Below are positions 1 through 8,283 of a stretch of DNA of 64,000 nucleotides, piece after piece. Source of the DNA: Streptomyces sp. T12 (GTDB lineage Bacteria > Actinomycetota > Actinomycetes > Streptomycetales > Streptomycetaceae); the NCBI RefSeq assembly GCF_028736035.1, contig NZ_CP117866.1, positions 9,713,001 to 9,777,000 on the forward strand, given 5' to 3'. Both the position numbers and the translations under genes were made by a program. A model generated the notes under the pieces. That model was not told where the DNA came from. It saw nothing but the letters and a program-made list of their open reading frames with translations, and ran no database searches. How positions within the stretch are numbered: position 1 is the first letter of the stretch; every line of letters begins with the position of its first letter.

Positions 1-1338
1 GCCTGCTACATCCACGTCTCGATGCCCTGGCTGGAGAACCTGGTCCGCGAGATGGCGTACCACAAGCTCAACCAGCTGCTCCTCGAACTGAAGGTGAAGA
101 GCGACGCCCATCCCGAGGCCAACACCTGGGGCTACTACACCAAGGACGAGATGCGCCGCCTGGTCGCCCTCGGCGACAAGTACCACGTCGAGATCATTCC
201 CGAGATCAACTCGCCGGGCCACATGGACCCGTGGATCGAGAACCGCCCGGATCTCCAGCTGACCGACTCCGACGGCAACAAGCAGCCCGCGCGCCTCGAC
301 ATCACCCGGCCCGAGGCCTTCGCCTACTACACGAGCCTGATCGACGAGTACGCACAGGTCTTCACCGCCACGTCCTGGCACATGGGAGCCGACGAGTACA
401 TGCTCGGCTCCGACTTCGCCAAGTACCCGCAGATCCTGAAGTACGCGCAGGACAGGTACGGCCCCGACGCCACACCCCAGGACGCGTTCATCGACTTCGT
501 CAACCGCGTCCACGCCTACGCGGCGGGCAAGGGCAGGCAACTGCGCATCTGGAACGACGGGCTCACCGGCGCCAACACCGTGCCCGTGGCCGCGGGCACG
601 ACGGTCGAGCACTGGCTGAACGTGGCGACGAAACCCAGCCAACTCCGAGCCCAGGGCTACCCGTTGATGAATGCCGCATACGCCCTGTACCTGGTCCGCG
701 GCGGCTTCCACAGCGACACCAAGGGGCTGTACGACCAGAGCTGGGACCCGCGCAGCTTCGAGGGCGAGAAGCTCGCCTCCCGCGACGGCATCACCGGCGC
801 GAAGATCAGCCTCTGGCCCGACAACGGCCGCGGCGAGACCGAGAACGAGGTCGCCGTCGCCCTGTGGCCCGCGCTCCGGCACATCGCCCAGGCGACCTGG
901 GGCGATCCACACCCCGACGCCACGTACGCCGAGTTCACCGCACGCGGCACGGCTGTCGGGCACGCGCCGGGGTGGCGGGATCCGGCCCGGGTGCCGGTGG
1001 CGGACGGGTCGTACACCTTCCGGACGGGCGGCCGGTCCTTCGAGGCCGAGGTTGAGCGCACAGCCGACGGCTATGCCACCGTGCGGACGGCCGACGGCTG
1101 CCTCGAGGTGCGCGGCGGGAAGCTCACGCTCAATGTGCCGCTGCAGCCCGGGGCGGAGGCGGCGCCTCAAGCGTGCGATCCGCGGAACACCCTCCAGCGC
1201 TGGCAGTTGGAGCCCACCTCAGGTGGCTACCGACTGGTCAACGCCATCACCCGGATGACGGTGAGCGTGACGGACGACGGCCGGCTCGTGCAGTACCCGC
1301 CGGACCAGCGCACGCCCGCCGTATGGCAACTGAGCTGA
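1..1338 (+). CDS. GH20 beta-N-acetylhexosaminidase (5' end outside window)
   Basis: The reading frame is open from base 1, so only the last 445 residues are present. GH20 enzymes remove terminal beta-linked GlcNAc or GalNAc. The visible part begins in the TIM barrel; the GH20 Asp-Glu pair (general acid Glu, substrate-assisting Asp) is in HMGADEY, encoded near 379-399. The last ~110 residues form a separate beta-rich module (YRLVNAITRM, then WQLS at the end) resembling a ricin-type or other carbohydrate-binding beta-trefoil. The fucosidase gene starts 24 bp downstream on the same strand, so the two are probably cotranscribed. With the GH29, GH85 and GH38 genes that follow, trimming of glycoprotein glycans is the likely role. 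Any export signal lies outside the window. Confidence 0.9.
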   Translation, partial: ACYIHVSMPWLENLVREMAYHKLNQLLLELKVKSDAHPEANTWGYYTKDEMRRLVALGDKYHVEIIPEINSPGHMDPWIENRPDLQLTDSDGNKQPARLDITRPEAFAYYTSLIDEYAQVFTATSWHMGADEYMLGSDFAKYPQILKYAQDRYGPDATPQDAFIDFVNRVHAYAAGKGRQLRIWNDGLTGANTVPVAAGTTVEHWLNVATKPSQLRAQGYPLMNAAYALYLVRGGFHSDTKGLYDQSWDPRSFEGEKLASRDGITGAKISLWPDNGRGETENEVAVALWPALRHIAQATWGDPHPDATYAEFTARGTAVGHAPGWRDPARVPVADGSYTFRTGGRSFEAEVERTADGYATVRTADGCLEVRGGKLTLNVPLQPGAEAAPQACDPRNTLQRWQLEPTSGGYRLVNAITRMTVSVTDDGRLVQYPPDQRTPAVWQLS

Positions 1339-1362
1339 GGACCTGACCCGAGGAGCCGTCCC

Positions 1363-2925
1363 ATGGCCGTTTCCCGACGCGTCTTCGTCGCGACCGCCGC
1401 CGTCCTCGCCGCGACCGGCGCCACAAGACCCGCACTGGCGGCACACCGAGCAGCCGCCGCACCCACCGCCGCCGCGGAAGACCCCCGCTACCGCATCCCC
1501 GTCAGCCCCGACGACACCGAGGCCGACCTCGTCCGCAAGGCGTCCCAAGTCCGCCCCACCGCACGACAGATCGCCTGGCAGCTCCTGGAGCGCACCGCGT
1601 TCCTGCACTTCGGCGTGAACACCTTCACCGGCCTGGAGTGGGGCACCGGCGACGAGGACCCGGACGTGTTCCAGCCGACCGGCCTCGACACTGACCAGTG
1701 GGCCCGCGCCCTGCGCGACGGCGGCTTCCGGCTAGCCATCCTCACCGTCAAGCACCACGACGGCTTCGTGCTCCACCAGTCCCGCTACACCGACCACTCG
1801 GTGGCATCCAGCAGTTGGCGCGACGGCCAGGGCGACGTCCTGCGTTCCTTCGCGGACTCCATGCGGCGCCACGGCATCAAGGTCGGCGTCTACATCTCAC
1901 CCGCCGACGAGAACCAGTACCTCCACGGCGTCTACGCCAACGGCAGCGCCCGCGCCGACCGCACGATCCCCACCCTCCTCGACGGCGACGACCGCACTCC
2001 GCCACGGACGTACACCCTCCCGGCCACCGACTACGGCGCCCATATGCTCAACCAGCTCTACGAGGTCCTCACCGAGTACGGCCCGATCGACGAGGTCTGG
2101 TTCGACGGTGCGCAGGGGCGCATCCCGCCGGACAAGGTGGAGAAGTACGACTGGGACAGCTGGTACACCCTCGTCCGGTCACTCGCGCCGGACGCCGCGA
2201 TCGCCGTGTCCGGCCCGGACGTGCGCTGGGTCGGCAACGAGGGTGGGCTGGCCCGTGACGACGAGTGGAGCGTCGTACCGGTGCAGGAGAAGGACTACGG
2301 CCGCACGGACTACGCCCTCGCCTACGACGCCCCCGACACGGGCAGCAGGGACGCCCTGGTGAAAGCCCAGCCGGTCGCCGACCACCTCCAGTGGTGGCCG
2401 GCCGAGTGCGACGTGTCCATCCGGGACGGCTGGTTCTACCATGCCGACCAACAGCCCAAGAGCGTCGAGCAGTTGACGGACATCTACTTCCGGTCCGTGG
2501 GCCGCAACTCGGTGCTGCTGCTCAACATCCCACCGGACACGGACGGTCTGCTGCCCGCGGCGGACGTGGCGCGGCTGAGGGAGTTCCGCGAACGCGTGGA
2601 GCGCGAGCTCCCGGGGGACCTGGCCCGCGACGCCCGGCCCGCCGCCTCCCCGGGCCGGATCACCGTCGACCTCGGCAGGGAGCGGGAGGTGGACCGGATC
2701 CGGCTGGCGGAGGACATCCGGTACGGGCAGCAGGTGGAGAGCTTTGTCGTCGAGGCGCAGCGCGACGGCGCCTGGACGGAGGTGACCCGGGCCGGGACGA
2801 TCGGCGCGAGCCGGATCCTGCTGCTCGCCGCTCCGGTGCGGGCGCGGCGCTGGCGGGTGCGGGTCACCGGGTCGCGGGGCGCCGTGCGGCTCGTGGAGTT
2901 CGGGCTGTACCGGTCGCGGGTCTGA
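1363..2925 (+). CDS. Secreted GH29 alpha-L-fucosidase
   Basis: 520 residues; hydrolyses terminal alpha-L-fucose. The N-terminus SRRVFVATAAVLAATG with a following Ala-rich stretch looks like a twin-arginine signal peptide, so export is expected. The barrel carries HFGVNTF and VKHHDGF, typical of GH29, and the likely nucleophile is Asp248 in VWFDGAQG. After residue ~430 comes a beta-sandwich of F5/8-type C style ending in VEFGLYRSRV. A ribosome site (GAGGAG) lies upstream of the ATG. The stop codon sits in a short tandem duplication (2912-2968). Free fucose is the substrate of the operon starting at 18320, so this enzyme probably supplies it. Alternative within GH29: specificity for alpha-1,3/4 versus 1,2/1,6 linkages cannot be told. 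Confidence 0.92.
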   Translation: MAVSRRVFVATAAVLAATGATRPALAAHRAAAAPTAAAEDPRYRIPVSPDDTEADLVRKASQVRPTARQIAWQLLERTAFLHFGVNTFTGLEWGTGDEDPDVFQPTGLDTDQWARALRDGGFRLAILTVKHHDGFVLHQSRYTDHSVASSSWRDGQGDVLRSFADSMRRHGIKVGVYISPADENQYLHGVYANGSARADRTIPTLLDGDDRTPPRTYTLPATDYGAHMLNQLYEVLTEYGPIDEVWFDGAQGRIPPDKVEKYDWDSWYTLVRSLAPDAAIAVSGPDVRWVGNEGGLARDDEWSVVPVQEKDYGRTDYALAYDAPDTGSRDALVKAQPVADHLQWWPAECDVSIRDGWFYHADQQPKSVEQLTDIYFRSVGRNSVLLLNIPPDTDGLLPAADVARLREFRERVERELPGDLARDARPAASPGRITVDLGREREVDRIRLAEDIRYGQQVESFVVEAQRDGAWTEVTRAGTIGASRILLLAAPVRARRWRVRVTGSRGAVRLVEFGLYRSRV

Positions 2926-2968
2926 AGGGGTTCTGGTCGCGGGTCTGAAGGGATTCTGAAGGGGTTCT
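2912..2968. repeat. 23-bp tandem duplication across the fucosidase stop codon
   Basis: GGTCGCGGGTCTGAAGGGG followed by TTCT occurs at 2912-2934 and again, with one mismatch, at 2935-2957. An 11-bp unit GAAGGGGTTCT follows at 2958-2968 and is partly repeated. The first copy contains the TGA of the fucosidase gene, so the second copy is a non-coding echo of the gene end. Confidence 0.8.
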
Positions 2969-2973
2969 GAAGG

Positions 2974-3015
2974 GGGGGCGGTCACCAGGGCCTCGGCGGT
3001 CCGGTGACTGCCCCC
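2974..3015. terminator. Bidirectional hairpin between convergent genes
   Basis: GGGGGCGGTCACC (2974-2986) pairs with GGTGACTGCCCCC (3003-3015) apart from one G-U wobble, with a 16-nt loop. It lies between the ends of the fucosidase (+) and the DoxX gene (-). There is no clear U tract, which is usual in this GC range. Confidence 0.7.
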
Positions 3016-3032
3016 AACTGCCCCCCCTTGTG

Positions 3033-3473
3033 TCAGCGCGCTCGGGCGCCGTGATAGCGCTGGGCGAGCCGTGCCAGGGCGACCGCGCCGAGCAGCAGGC
3101 CGAAGTCGCGCAACGCGATGTCGTAGTAGTCGGGGATCGTCAGCAGGTTGACGATGATCCCCGCGAGCCAGCCGGCCACCAGCCAGCCCCCGAAGCGGGG
3201 TGCCACCGCGACCACCAGTCCGGCGACGATCTCGATGACGCCGACGGCATACATGGCGTCCTGCGCGCTGCCCGGGACGATGTCGTTGATCCACGGGGCG
3301 AGGTAGCCCGGCCAGTCGACGAGCAGATTGGCGAACTTGTCCAGCCCGAACAGCACCGGTGCGACGGTGAACCCGACACGCAGGATCCAGAAGGCCTGGT
3401 AGCCGGGGTCGGTGGTGATCGCCTGCCGTGCGGTGTCGGGTGCAGGTGTGGGGGGTGAGGGTGCGGCCGACAT
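3033..3473 (-). CDS. DoxX-family membrane protein
   Basis: 146 residues with four hydrophobic segments, in the arrangement of the DoxX/SURF4-like family (FGLDKFANLL near the first helix; VGVIEIVAGLVVA in the second). Family members are small integral membrane proteins, some tied to thiol, sulfur or redox stress; the substrate here is unknown. The ATG at 3473 is chosen because GGAGG lies 5 nt upstream of it, although the frame stays open 45 bp further. The gene is divergent from the regulator starting near 3562, and a 30-bp palindrome lies in the shared upstream region, so it is the probable regulatory target. Confidence 0.85.
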   Translation of the reverse strand: MSAAPSPPTPAPDTARQAITTDPGYQAFWILRVGFTVAPVLFGLDKFANLLVDWPGYLAPWINDIVPGSAQDAMYAVGVIEIVAGLVVAVAPRFGGWLVAGWLAGIIVNLLTIPDYYDIALRDFGLLLGAVALARLAQRYHGARAR

Positions 3474-3482
3474 GACGCCTCC

Positions 3483-3512
3483 TTCTATAAACAACTTCGC
3501 TTGTCGATAGAA
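3483..3512. promoter_or_regulatory. 30-bp palindromic operator between DoxX gene and its regulator
   Basis: TTCTAT (3483-3488) and ATAGAA (3507-3512) are perfect inverted arms, with a second inner pair ACAA (3492 on) and TTGT. The site lies 10 bp upstream of the DoxX start codon and about 50 bp upstream of the regulator, placing it over the DoxX leader or promoter. It is inferred to be the binding site of the adjacent winged-helix regulator. Confidence 0.7.
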
Positions 3513-3548
3513 GCGCATCGCGTCTCTTTAGTCAATGGGGATTGGTTT

Positions 3549-3554
3549 TACACT
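3549..3554 (+). promoter_or_regulatory. Candidate -10 box for a leaderless regulator transcript
   Basis: TACACT lies 7 bp before the GTG at 3562, which itself lacks a well-placed ribosome site. This layout is typical of leaderless actinobacterial mRNAs. The -35 candidate (TTTAGT, 3527-3532) is weak. Confidence 0.4.
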
Positions 3555-3561
3555 GGGGTTC

Positions 3562-4233
3562 GTGGATCACTCGAAGGACGCACCCCGCGACGACCTCTCC
3601 GCCGTTGCGGCGCTGGAGGAGCCGACGCGCCGCCGGCTGTACGAGCACGTGGCGCGCAGTCCCGACCCTGTGGGCCGGGACGAGGCTGCTCAGGCCCTGG
3701 GACTGGCTCGGCAGACGGCGGCGTTCCACCTGGACCGCCTGGCCGACGCGGGACTGCTGGACGTCGTCTACGAGAGGCGCAGCGGGCGAACGGGACCCGG
3801 GGCCGGGCGGCCGGCCAAGCTGTACCGGCGCTCCCAGCGGGAGGTGGGCGTCAGCCTGCCCGCGCGGTGCTACGAGCTGGCCGGGCGGCTGCTGGCCCAG
3901 GCCGTGGAGGAGTCCGACGCCACGGGCGAGCCGGTACGCGCCGTGCTGCACCGCAAGGCCGCCGGGCTGGGCGAGCGGCTGGGCAGCCAGGCGACGGCCG
4001 GAGTCGTGGACATGCTGGAGCGGTACGGCTTCGAGCCGCGCCGCGAGGGGGAGACCCTCGTCCTCGGCAACTGCCCGTTCCACGCGCTGGCGCGCGACCA
4101 CACGGAGACCGTGTGCGGGATGAACCTCCACCTGCTGCGCGGAGCGCTCGCCACCTCGGGCGACACCTCCTTCGAGGCGCACCTGGCGCCGGCGGTGGGC
4201 CGGTGCTGTGTGGTGCTGGAACCGGCCTCCTGA
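3562..4233 (+). CDS. ArsR/SufR-like winged-helix regulator with cysteine-rich C-terminus
   Basis: About 223 residues. A winged helix-turn-helix occupies roughly residues 15-85 (EAAQALGLARQTAAFHLDRL as the HTH core). The C-terminal domain contains GNCPFHALA, then VCGMN 13 residues later, and a Cys-Cys pair near the end. This is the layout of COG2345 regulators, which include the Fe-S cluster sensor SufR, so a redox- or nitric-oxide-labile cluster is plausible but not shown. The GTG at 3562 was preferred over an in-frame ATG at 3535: neither has a good ribosome site, and the GTG has a -10-like box just upstream. Divergent from the DoxX gene across a palindrome that probably binds this protein. 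Confidence 0.82.
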   Translation: MDHSKDAPRDDLSAVAALEEPTRRRLYEHVARSPDPVGRDEAAQALGLARQTAAFHLDRLADAGLLDVVYERRSGRTGPGAGRPAKLYRRSQREVGVSLPARCYELAGRLLAQAVEESDATGEPVRAVLHRKAAGLGERLGSQATAGVVDMLERYGFEPRREGETLVLGNCPFHALARDHTETVCGMNLHLLRGALATSGDTSFEAHLAPAVGRCCVVLEPAS

Positions 4234-4476
4234 ATCCGTCCCCGGGATCGGGTGGGCGGTCAGGGAGTGCGGGGGGGCGCTCCCGCGCTCCGAGAAGCCG
4301 AGTCCGGCCGCGGCGGCGACCCCGGCGAGGGCCCGGGCGACGGCCTCAGGGCGATGCGAGCCCGGCGCACACCCGCAGGTCGCAGGGCAGGAGGTCGAGG
4401 ACGTGGGCCCGTTCCTCGTGGCCGGGCTGTACCTCAGCGCGTACCACCGCCGCTGCCTCCCGGCAGCGCCGTCGTT
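4234..4476. other. Intergenic stretch without an intact gene
   Basis: No complete coding region with a start, ribosome site and family signature was found. Several short frames have coding-like third-position bias on one strand or the other (for example around 4385-4440), interrupted by stops or frame changes. With the fucosidase-like tail that follows, this suggests decayed gene debris. Confidence 0.5.
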
Positions 4477-4530
4477 TCGCGCGCCGCGCCGCGGCTCGTG
4501 GAGCTCGGGCTGTACCGGTCGAGGCTCTGA
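4477..4530 (+). pseudogene. Remnant of a fucosidase-type C-terminus
   Basis: The frame reads SRAAPRLVELGLYRSRL then TGA, against SRGAVRLVEFGLYRSRV then TGA at the end of the GH29 gene (2872-2925). About 46 of 54 bases match, including the stop codon. No start or catalytic part precedes it. It is best read as the surviving tail of a paralogous glycosidase with the same C-terminal module. Confidence 0.65.
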
Positions 4531-4574
4531 AATTCGGTTGACCGGGACGGGCCGGCGCGGGCTGGATAGGGCAC

Positions 4575-5681
4575 ATGGCCGACCTCCATGGCTCCTGCGA
4601 GGACCTGTTCACCGCCGTGCCGAACGCGCTGGCCGCAACGCTGGACGGCGGGGACGCGGGCGGCTCCGTCGCGGTCTTCGTGGACGGCGAGCCGGTGGTG
4701 GACGTGTGGGGCGGGTTCGCGGACGCGGACCGCACGATCCCGTGGGAGCGCGACACGATCGTCAACGTCTGGTCCGTCACCAAGACCATGACGGCACTGT
4801 GCGCGCTGATCCTCGCCGACCGGGGCGAGCTCGATCTCGCGGCCCCCGTCTCTCGTTACTGGCCGGAATTCGGCGCGGCGGGCAAGGAGAAGGTGCTGGT
4901 ACGGCATCTGCTCGCGCACACCGCAGGTCTGCCCGACTGGGACGGGTCGGTCGAGGAGCTCTATGACTGGCCCTCCGCCACGGCACGGCTCGCGGCGCGG
5001 GCTCCTCGGTGGGAGCCGGGCACGGCGGCCGGATATCACTCGCTCACCCAGGGATTCCTCGTCGGCGAGGTCGTACGCCGTGTCACCGGCCGCGGCGTGG
5101 GCGAGTTCCTCGCCGAGGAGGTGACCGGGCCGCTGGGCGCGGACTTCCATATCGGGCTGGCGGCCGAGCACGACCATCGGGTCGCCCGCGCGATCCCGCC
5201 GACGGGTCAGGGCGAGGACTACGCGGCGAGTGCGCCCGGCAATCCGGCGGGCTCGGAGGCGGGGAACGGGGTGCGCCTCCGGGAGGGGAACAGCCTGGCC
5301 TGGCGCCGTGCGCAGATCCCCGCGGCGAGTGGATTCGGCAATGCCCGTTCGGTGGCCCTCGTGCAGTCCCTGCTCGCCTGCGGGGGAGAGGTGCGCGGGG
5401 TGCGGCTGCTGTCCCGGGTCGGCTGCGACCGCGCGCGGGAGGTGCAGTTCGACGGCGACGACCGCGTGCTGGGCATGCCGATGCGGTGGGGCCTCGGGTA
5501 CGGCCTGTTCGGCAGCACGTACGGCTGGGGCGGCTGGGGCGGTTCCCTGGTGATGATCGAGCCCGACAGTCGGATGGTGGTGGCGTACGTGACGCAGCAG
5601 ATGCGCGAACCCGCGGAGGACACGCGGGGGATGGAGATCGTGACTGCCGCCTACGAAGGGCTGCAAGGGCTGCGCGGCTAG
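4575..5681 (+). CDS. Beta-lactamase-fold serine hydrolase (family VIII esterase-like)
   Basis: 368 residues without an export signal. The S-x-x-K catalytic tetrad is Ser67-Val-Thr-Lys70; Tyr154-His-Ser156 occupies the second motif, and the GWGG(W)GGS stretch near residue 315 lies where the KTG-like third motif would be. HLLAHTAGLP is typical of the class C/EstB group. Members are mostly esterases or peptidases rather than true beta-lactamases, so an ester or amide substrate is expected; the identity is unknown. The gene stands alone between the decayed stretch and the convergent LacI gene, with a weak ribosome site. Confidence 0.85.
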   Translation: MADLHGSCEDLFTAVPNALAATLDGGDAGGSVAVFVDGEPVVDVWGGFADADRTIPWERDTIVNVWSVTKTMTALCALILADRGELDLAAPVSRYWPEFGAAGKEKVLVRHLLAHTAGLPDWDGSVEELYDWPSATARLAARAPRWEPGTAAGYHSLTQGFLVGEVVRRVTGRGVGEFLAEEVTGPLGADFHIGLAAEHDHRVARAIPPTGQGEDYAASAPGNPAGSEAGNGVRLREGNSLAWRRAQIPAASGFGNARSVALVQSLLACGGEVRGVRLLSRVGCDRAREVQFDGDDRVLGMPMRWGLGYGLFGSTYGWGGWGGSLVMIEPDSRMVVAYVTQQMREPAEDTRGMEIVTAAYEGLQGLRG

Positions 5682-5729
5682 AGCCGTACGGCGGGAGGTG
5701 AGCCGTCCTACGGCGTGGCGCGAGGCCGT

Positions 5730-6776
5730 TCACCCGCCCCGCACCACCCCCGTACTCCCCCGCTCGATCAACCGCGGCACCGGCACCCGCACCGCCCGCG
5801 CCGACCCCCCGTCCACGAGGGCGGTCAGTTCACGCGCCGCCGTGCGGCCGAACTCCACGCTGTCCCGGGACAACGCGGACAGCCACGGCTTGACCATCCG
5901 GCACAGCGCCGAGTCCTCCCAGGACACCACCGAGACGTCCGCCGGTACGGAGAAGCCGAGTTCGGCCGCAGCGGCCGCCCCGGCGACGGCCATCACGTCG
6001 TTGTCGTAGATCAGGGCGGTCGGGGGAGCGGTGCCCTCCAGGACCCGGCGGGTGACCGCCGCGCCCTCGGCGTCGGAGTAGTCGGTGGTCACCGACCTCA
6101 CCTCGGTCAGGCCACGGCGCCCGGCTTCGGCGCGCAGAGTGCGGATCCGGCGCTCGGTGTGGGCGAGCCCCGGCAGCCCGGCGATGTGCACGATCCGCCG
6201 GTGGCCCAGGGCGTACAGGCCGTCCACGACCGAGGCCATCGCGCCGGCGTCGTCCGCCCAGACGGTCGAGAGGCCGGGGTGGCGTTCGTCGGGTGCGCCG
6301 CCGATCACCACGGCGGGCAGGCCGAGTTCGTCGAGCAGGTCCGGGCGGGGGTCGTCGGTGCGCGGGTCGACGACGAGGACGCCGTCCACGCGGTGCTCGG
6401 CCCACCAGCGGCGGTACACCGCGCACTCGTCGGCGACGTCCTCCACCACCTGGAAGAGCAGGCCGAGATGACGCTCGGCCAGCACCTCCTGGATGCCCGA
6501 GACGAGTTGCAGGAAGAAGGAGTCCACGCCCAGTGTGTCGGCCGGACGCGCCAGCACGAGGCCGACCGTCGCCGCACCCTCCCCGGACAGTGCGCGCGCC
6601 GCCGTACTGGGCCGCCAGCCCAGTTCCTCGGCGACCCGCCGCACCCGGTCGCGGGTCTCCTCCGAAACACCGGGCCGGCCGTTCAGCGCGAAGGAGACCG
6701 CGCTCTGGGAGACCCCCGCGTGCCGCGCTATGTCCTTCATCGTCGGCCGACGGGCCGGTGAGCGCTTGCCTGACAT
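5730..6776 (-). CDS. LacI-family transcriptional regulator
   Basis: 348 residues. The N-terminal HTH reads MKDIARHAGVSQSAVSFALN (residues ~12-31) with the hinge helix RPSTAARALSG, followed by a type 1 periplasmic-binding-protein-like effector domain to the end. The ATG at 6776 has GGGGA 7 nt upstream and gives the usual length of the family; the frame stays open beyond it but enters the operator region. It is divergent from the glycan transport and hydrolase operon, and the spaced CTAAT sites between them are its likely operators. The ligand is probably a sugar from the imported glycan; repression is the usual mode. Confidence 0.92.
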   Translation of the reverse strand: MSGKRSPARRPTMKDIARHAGVSQSAVSFALNGRPGVSEETRDRVRRVAEELGWRPSTAARALSGEGAATVGLVLARPADTLGVDSFFLQLVSGIQEVLAERHLGLLFQVVEDVADECAVYRRWWAEHRVDGVLVVDPRTDDPRPDLLDELGLPAVVIGGAPDERHPGLSTVWADDAGAMASVVDGLYALGHRRIVHIAGLPGLAHTERRIRTLRAEAGRRGLTEVRSVTTDYSDAEGAAVTRRVLEGTAPPTALIYDNDVMAVAGAAAAAELGFSVPADVSVVSWEDSALCRMVKPWLSALSRDSVEFGRTAARELTALVDGGSARAVRVPVPRLIERGSTGVVRGG

Positions 6777-6819
6777 GGTGATTCCCCATTCCGGCGACAC
6801 ATTCCGGCAGCAGTATGCA

Positions 6820-6897
6820 CTAATGCGGTTCAGGTCCGTGAACCTAATACGGTTCAGCTCGCTGATCCTAATGCGCATTAGTCACTAATGAAATTAG
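6820..6897. promoter_or_regulatory. Array of CTAAT operators with 24-bp spacing
   Basis: CTAATGCGGTTCAG (6820-6833), CTAATACGGTTCAG (6844-6857), the perfect palindrome CTAATGCGCATTAG (6868-6881) and CTAAT-GAA-ATTAG (6885-6897) follow one another. The first three start exactly 24 bp apart; the fourth comes 17 bp later. The central palindrome has the CG-centred symmetry of LacI-family operators. The first two are asymmetric repeats of one 24-bp unit. They fill the region between the LacI gene and the operon starting at 6985. Confidence 0.8.
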
Positions 6898-6984
6898 CTC
6901 GGTGAGAGCCATTGACGGGCCCGCGGAGCGGCGTGCAGGGTCTGCCTCGTCGACCAACTCGCCCGCAAAGGAGGACGGTTCACG

Positions 6985-8277
6985 GTGCCCGTTTCCCGTA
7001 GAGCCCTCGCTGCCGCATTCGCCGTCTGTGTCGTCCTGCCGCTCAGCGCCTGCGGCTCGGGAGGAGGTGACGGCGGCACGGCCGACGCCTCCGGCAAGAT
7101 CGAGGGCGACATCACCTTCCAGACCTGGAATCTCCGCGCCAACTTCAAGCCGTACTTCGAAGGCCTGATCGCCGACTTCGAGAAGAAGTACCCCGGCACC
7201 CACGTGAAGTGGATCGACCAGCCCGCCGAGGGCTACGCCGACAAGATCAGTGCCGACGCGGCCGGCGGCACGCTCCCGGACGTCGTCAACGTCTCGCCCG
7301 ACCTGGTCGCCCCGCTCGCCAAGGCGGGCCTGGCGCTCGACCTGGACAAGGCGGCGCCCCAGTACGAGAAGGAGTACCTGTCCGGCGCCTGGGCCAGCCA
7401 TCGGATACCGGGCATGACGGGCACATACGCCTTCCCCTGGTACCTCAACACCGGCCCGCTGTTCTACAACAAGTCCCTCTTCAAGGAGGCGGGGCTCGAC
7501 GCCGAGCAGCCGCCGAAGACGTACGACGAGGTCTTCGACGCCGCGTTGACGATGGCGGAGAAGACCGACGGCAAGGTCGCCACCCTCGCCAACGTGCCCA
7601 CCATCGAGGACTTCGGCCGCTACGGCGTCGCGCTCATGAACAAGGAGGGCACCGCTTTCTCCTTCGACGACGCAAAGGGAGTCGAACTCCTCGCCAAATA
7701 CAAGGAGTTGTACGACGCCAAGGCCCTCGACCCGCAGGCGCTGACCGCCACCCCCGAGTCGTCCGGCAAGAAATTCCTCACCGGGGCCGTCGCCATGAAC
7801 CCCGGCAGCGCACTGGACCTCGGCAACTTCAAGAAGCAGGCGCCCAACCTGTACAAGAACATCGGGATCACGGACCAGATCACCAGCACCGGGCACGTCA
7901 ACATGTACGTGATGGGCGTGATGGTCAACGCGCAGACGAAGCGTGCGCCCGCCGCGGTCGCCTTCGCCCACTACGTCACCGACGCCGAGCACCAGATGTC
8001 GTTCGCCCAGCAGGTCGCCATCTTCCCCAGCACCGCCGGCTCGCTCGACGACCCGTACTTCAGCAAGGAGGACGGGACGGATGAGACGCGGGTGCGTATC
8101 GCCGCCGCCAAGTCGTTGAAGAACGCGGTCAACTACACGCCCGTGCTGTTCAGCGAGCAGATGAAGACCGAGCTGCGCAACGAGGTCGCCAAGGCCTTGC
8201 AGGGCAAGGAGAGTCCGAAGCAAGCTCTTGATAACGCTGTCGAGGCCTGCAACAGGCTTCTCCAGCAGCAGGGATAG
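6985..8277 (+). CDS. Sugar ABC transporter solute-binding lipoprotein
   Basis: 430 residues, family 1 extracellular solute-binding protein. A lipoprotein signal ends at Cys23 (LSAC), then a Gly-rich linker and a two-lobed binding domain. It binds an oligosaccharide outside the membrane and delivers it to the two following permeases. The GTG start has AAAGGAGGA 8 nt upstream. It is the first gene of an operon running to 16449, and the permease start comes 6 bp after its stop. The neighbouring GH85 and GH38 genes suggest N-glycan or mannosyl-GlcNAc oligosaccharides as ligand; this is inferred from context only. Confidence 0.92.
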   Translation: MPVSRRALAAAFAVCVVLPLSACGSGGGDGGTADASGKIEGDITFQTWNLRANFKPYFEGLIADFEKKYPGTHVKWIDQPAEGYADKISADAAGGTLPDVVNVSPDLVAPLAKAGLALDLDKAAPQYEKEYLSGAWASHRIPGMTGTYAFPWYLNTGPLFYNKSLFKEAGLDAEQPPKTYDEVFDAALTMAEKTDGKVATLANVPTIEDFGRYGVALMNKEGTAFSFDDAKGVELLAKYKELYDAKALDPQALTATPESSGKKFLTGAVAMNPGSALDLGNFKKQAPNLYKNIGITDQITSTGHVNMYVMGVMVNAQTKRAPAAVAFAHYVTDAEHQMSFAQQVAIFPSTAGSLDDPYFSKEDGTDETRVRIAAAKSLKNAVNYTPVLFSEQMKTELRNEVAKALQGKESPKQALDNAVEACNRLLQQQG

Positions 8278-8283
8278 CCCGCG

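Noticed and set aside
4575..5681. True class C beta-lactamase conferring resistance
   Set aside because: There is no signal peptide, and the second motif is Tyr-His-Ser instead of Tyr-x-Asn. Esterase-like members of the fold explain it better.
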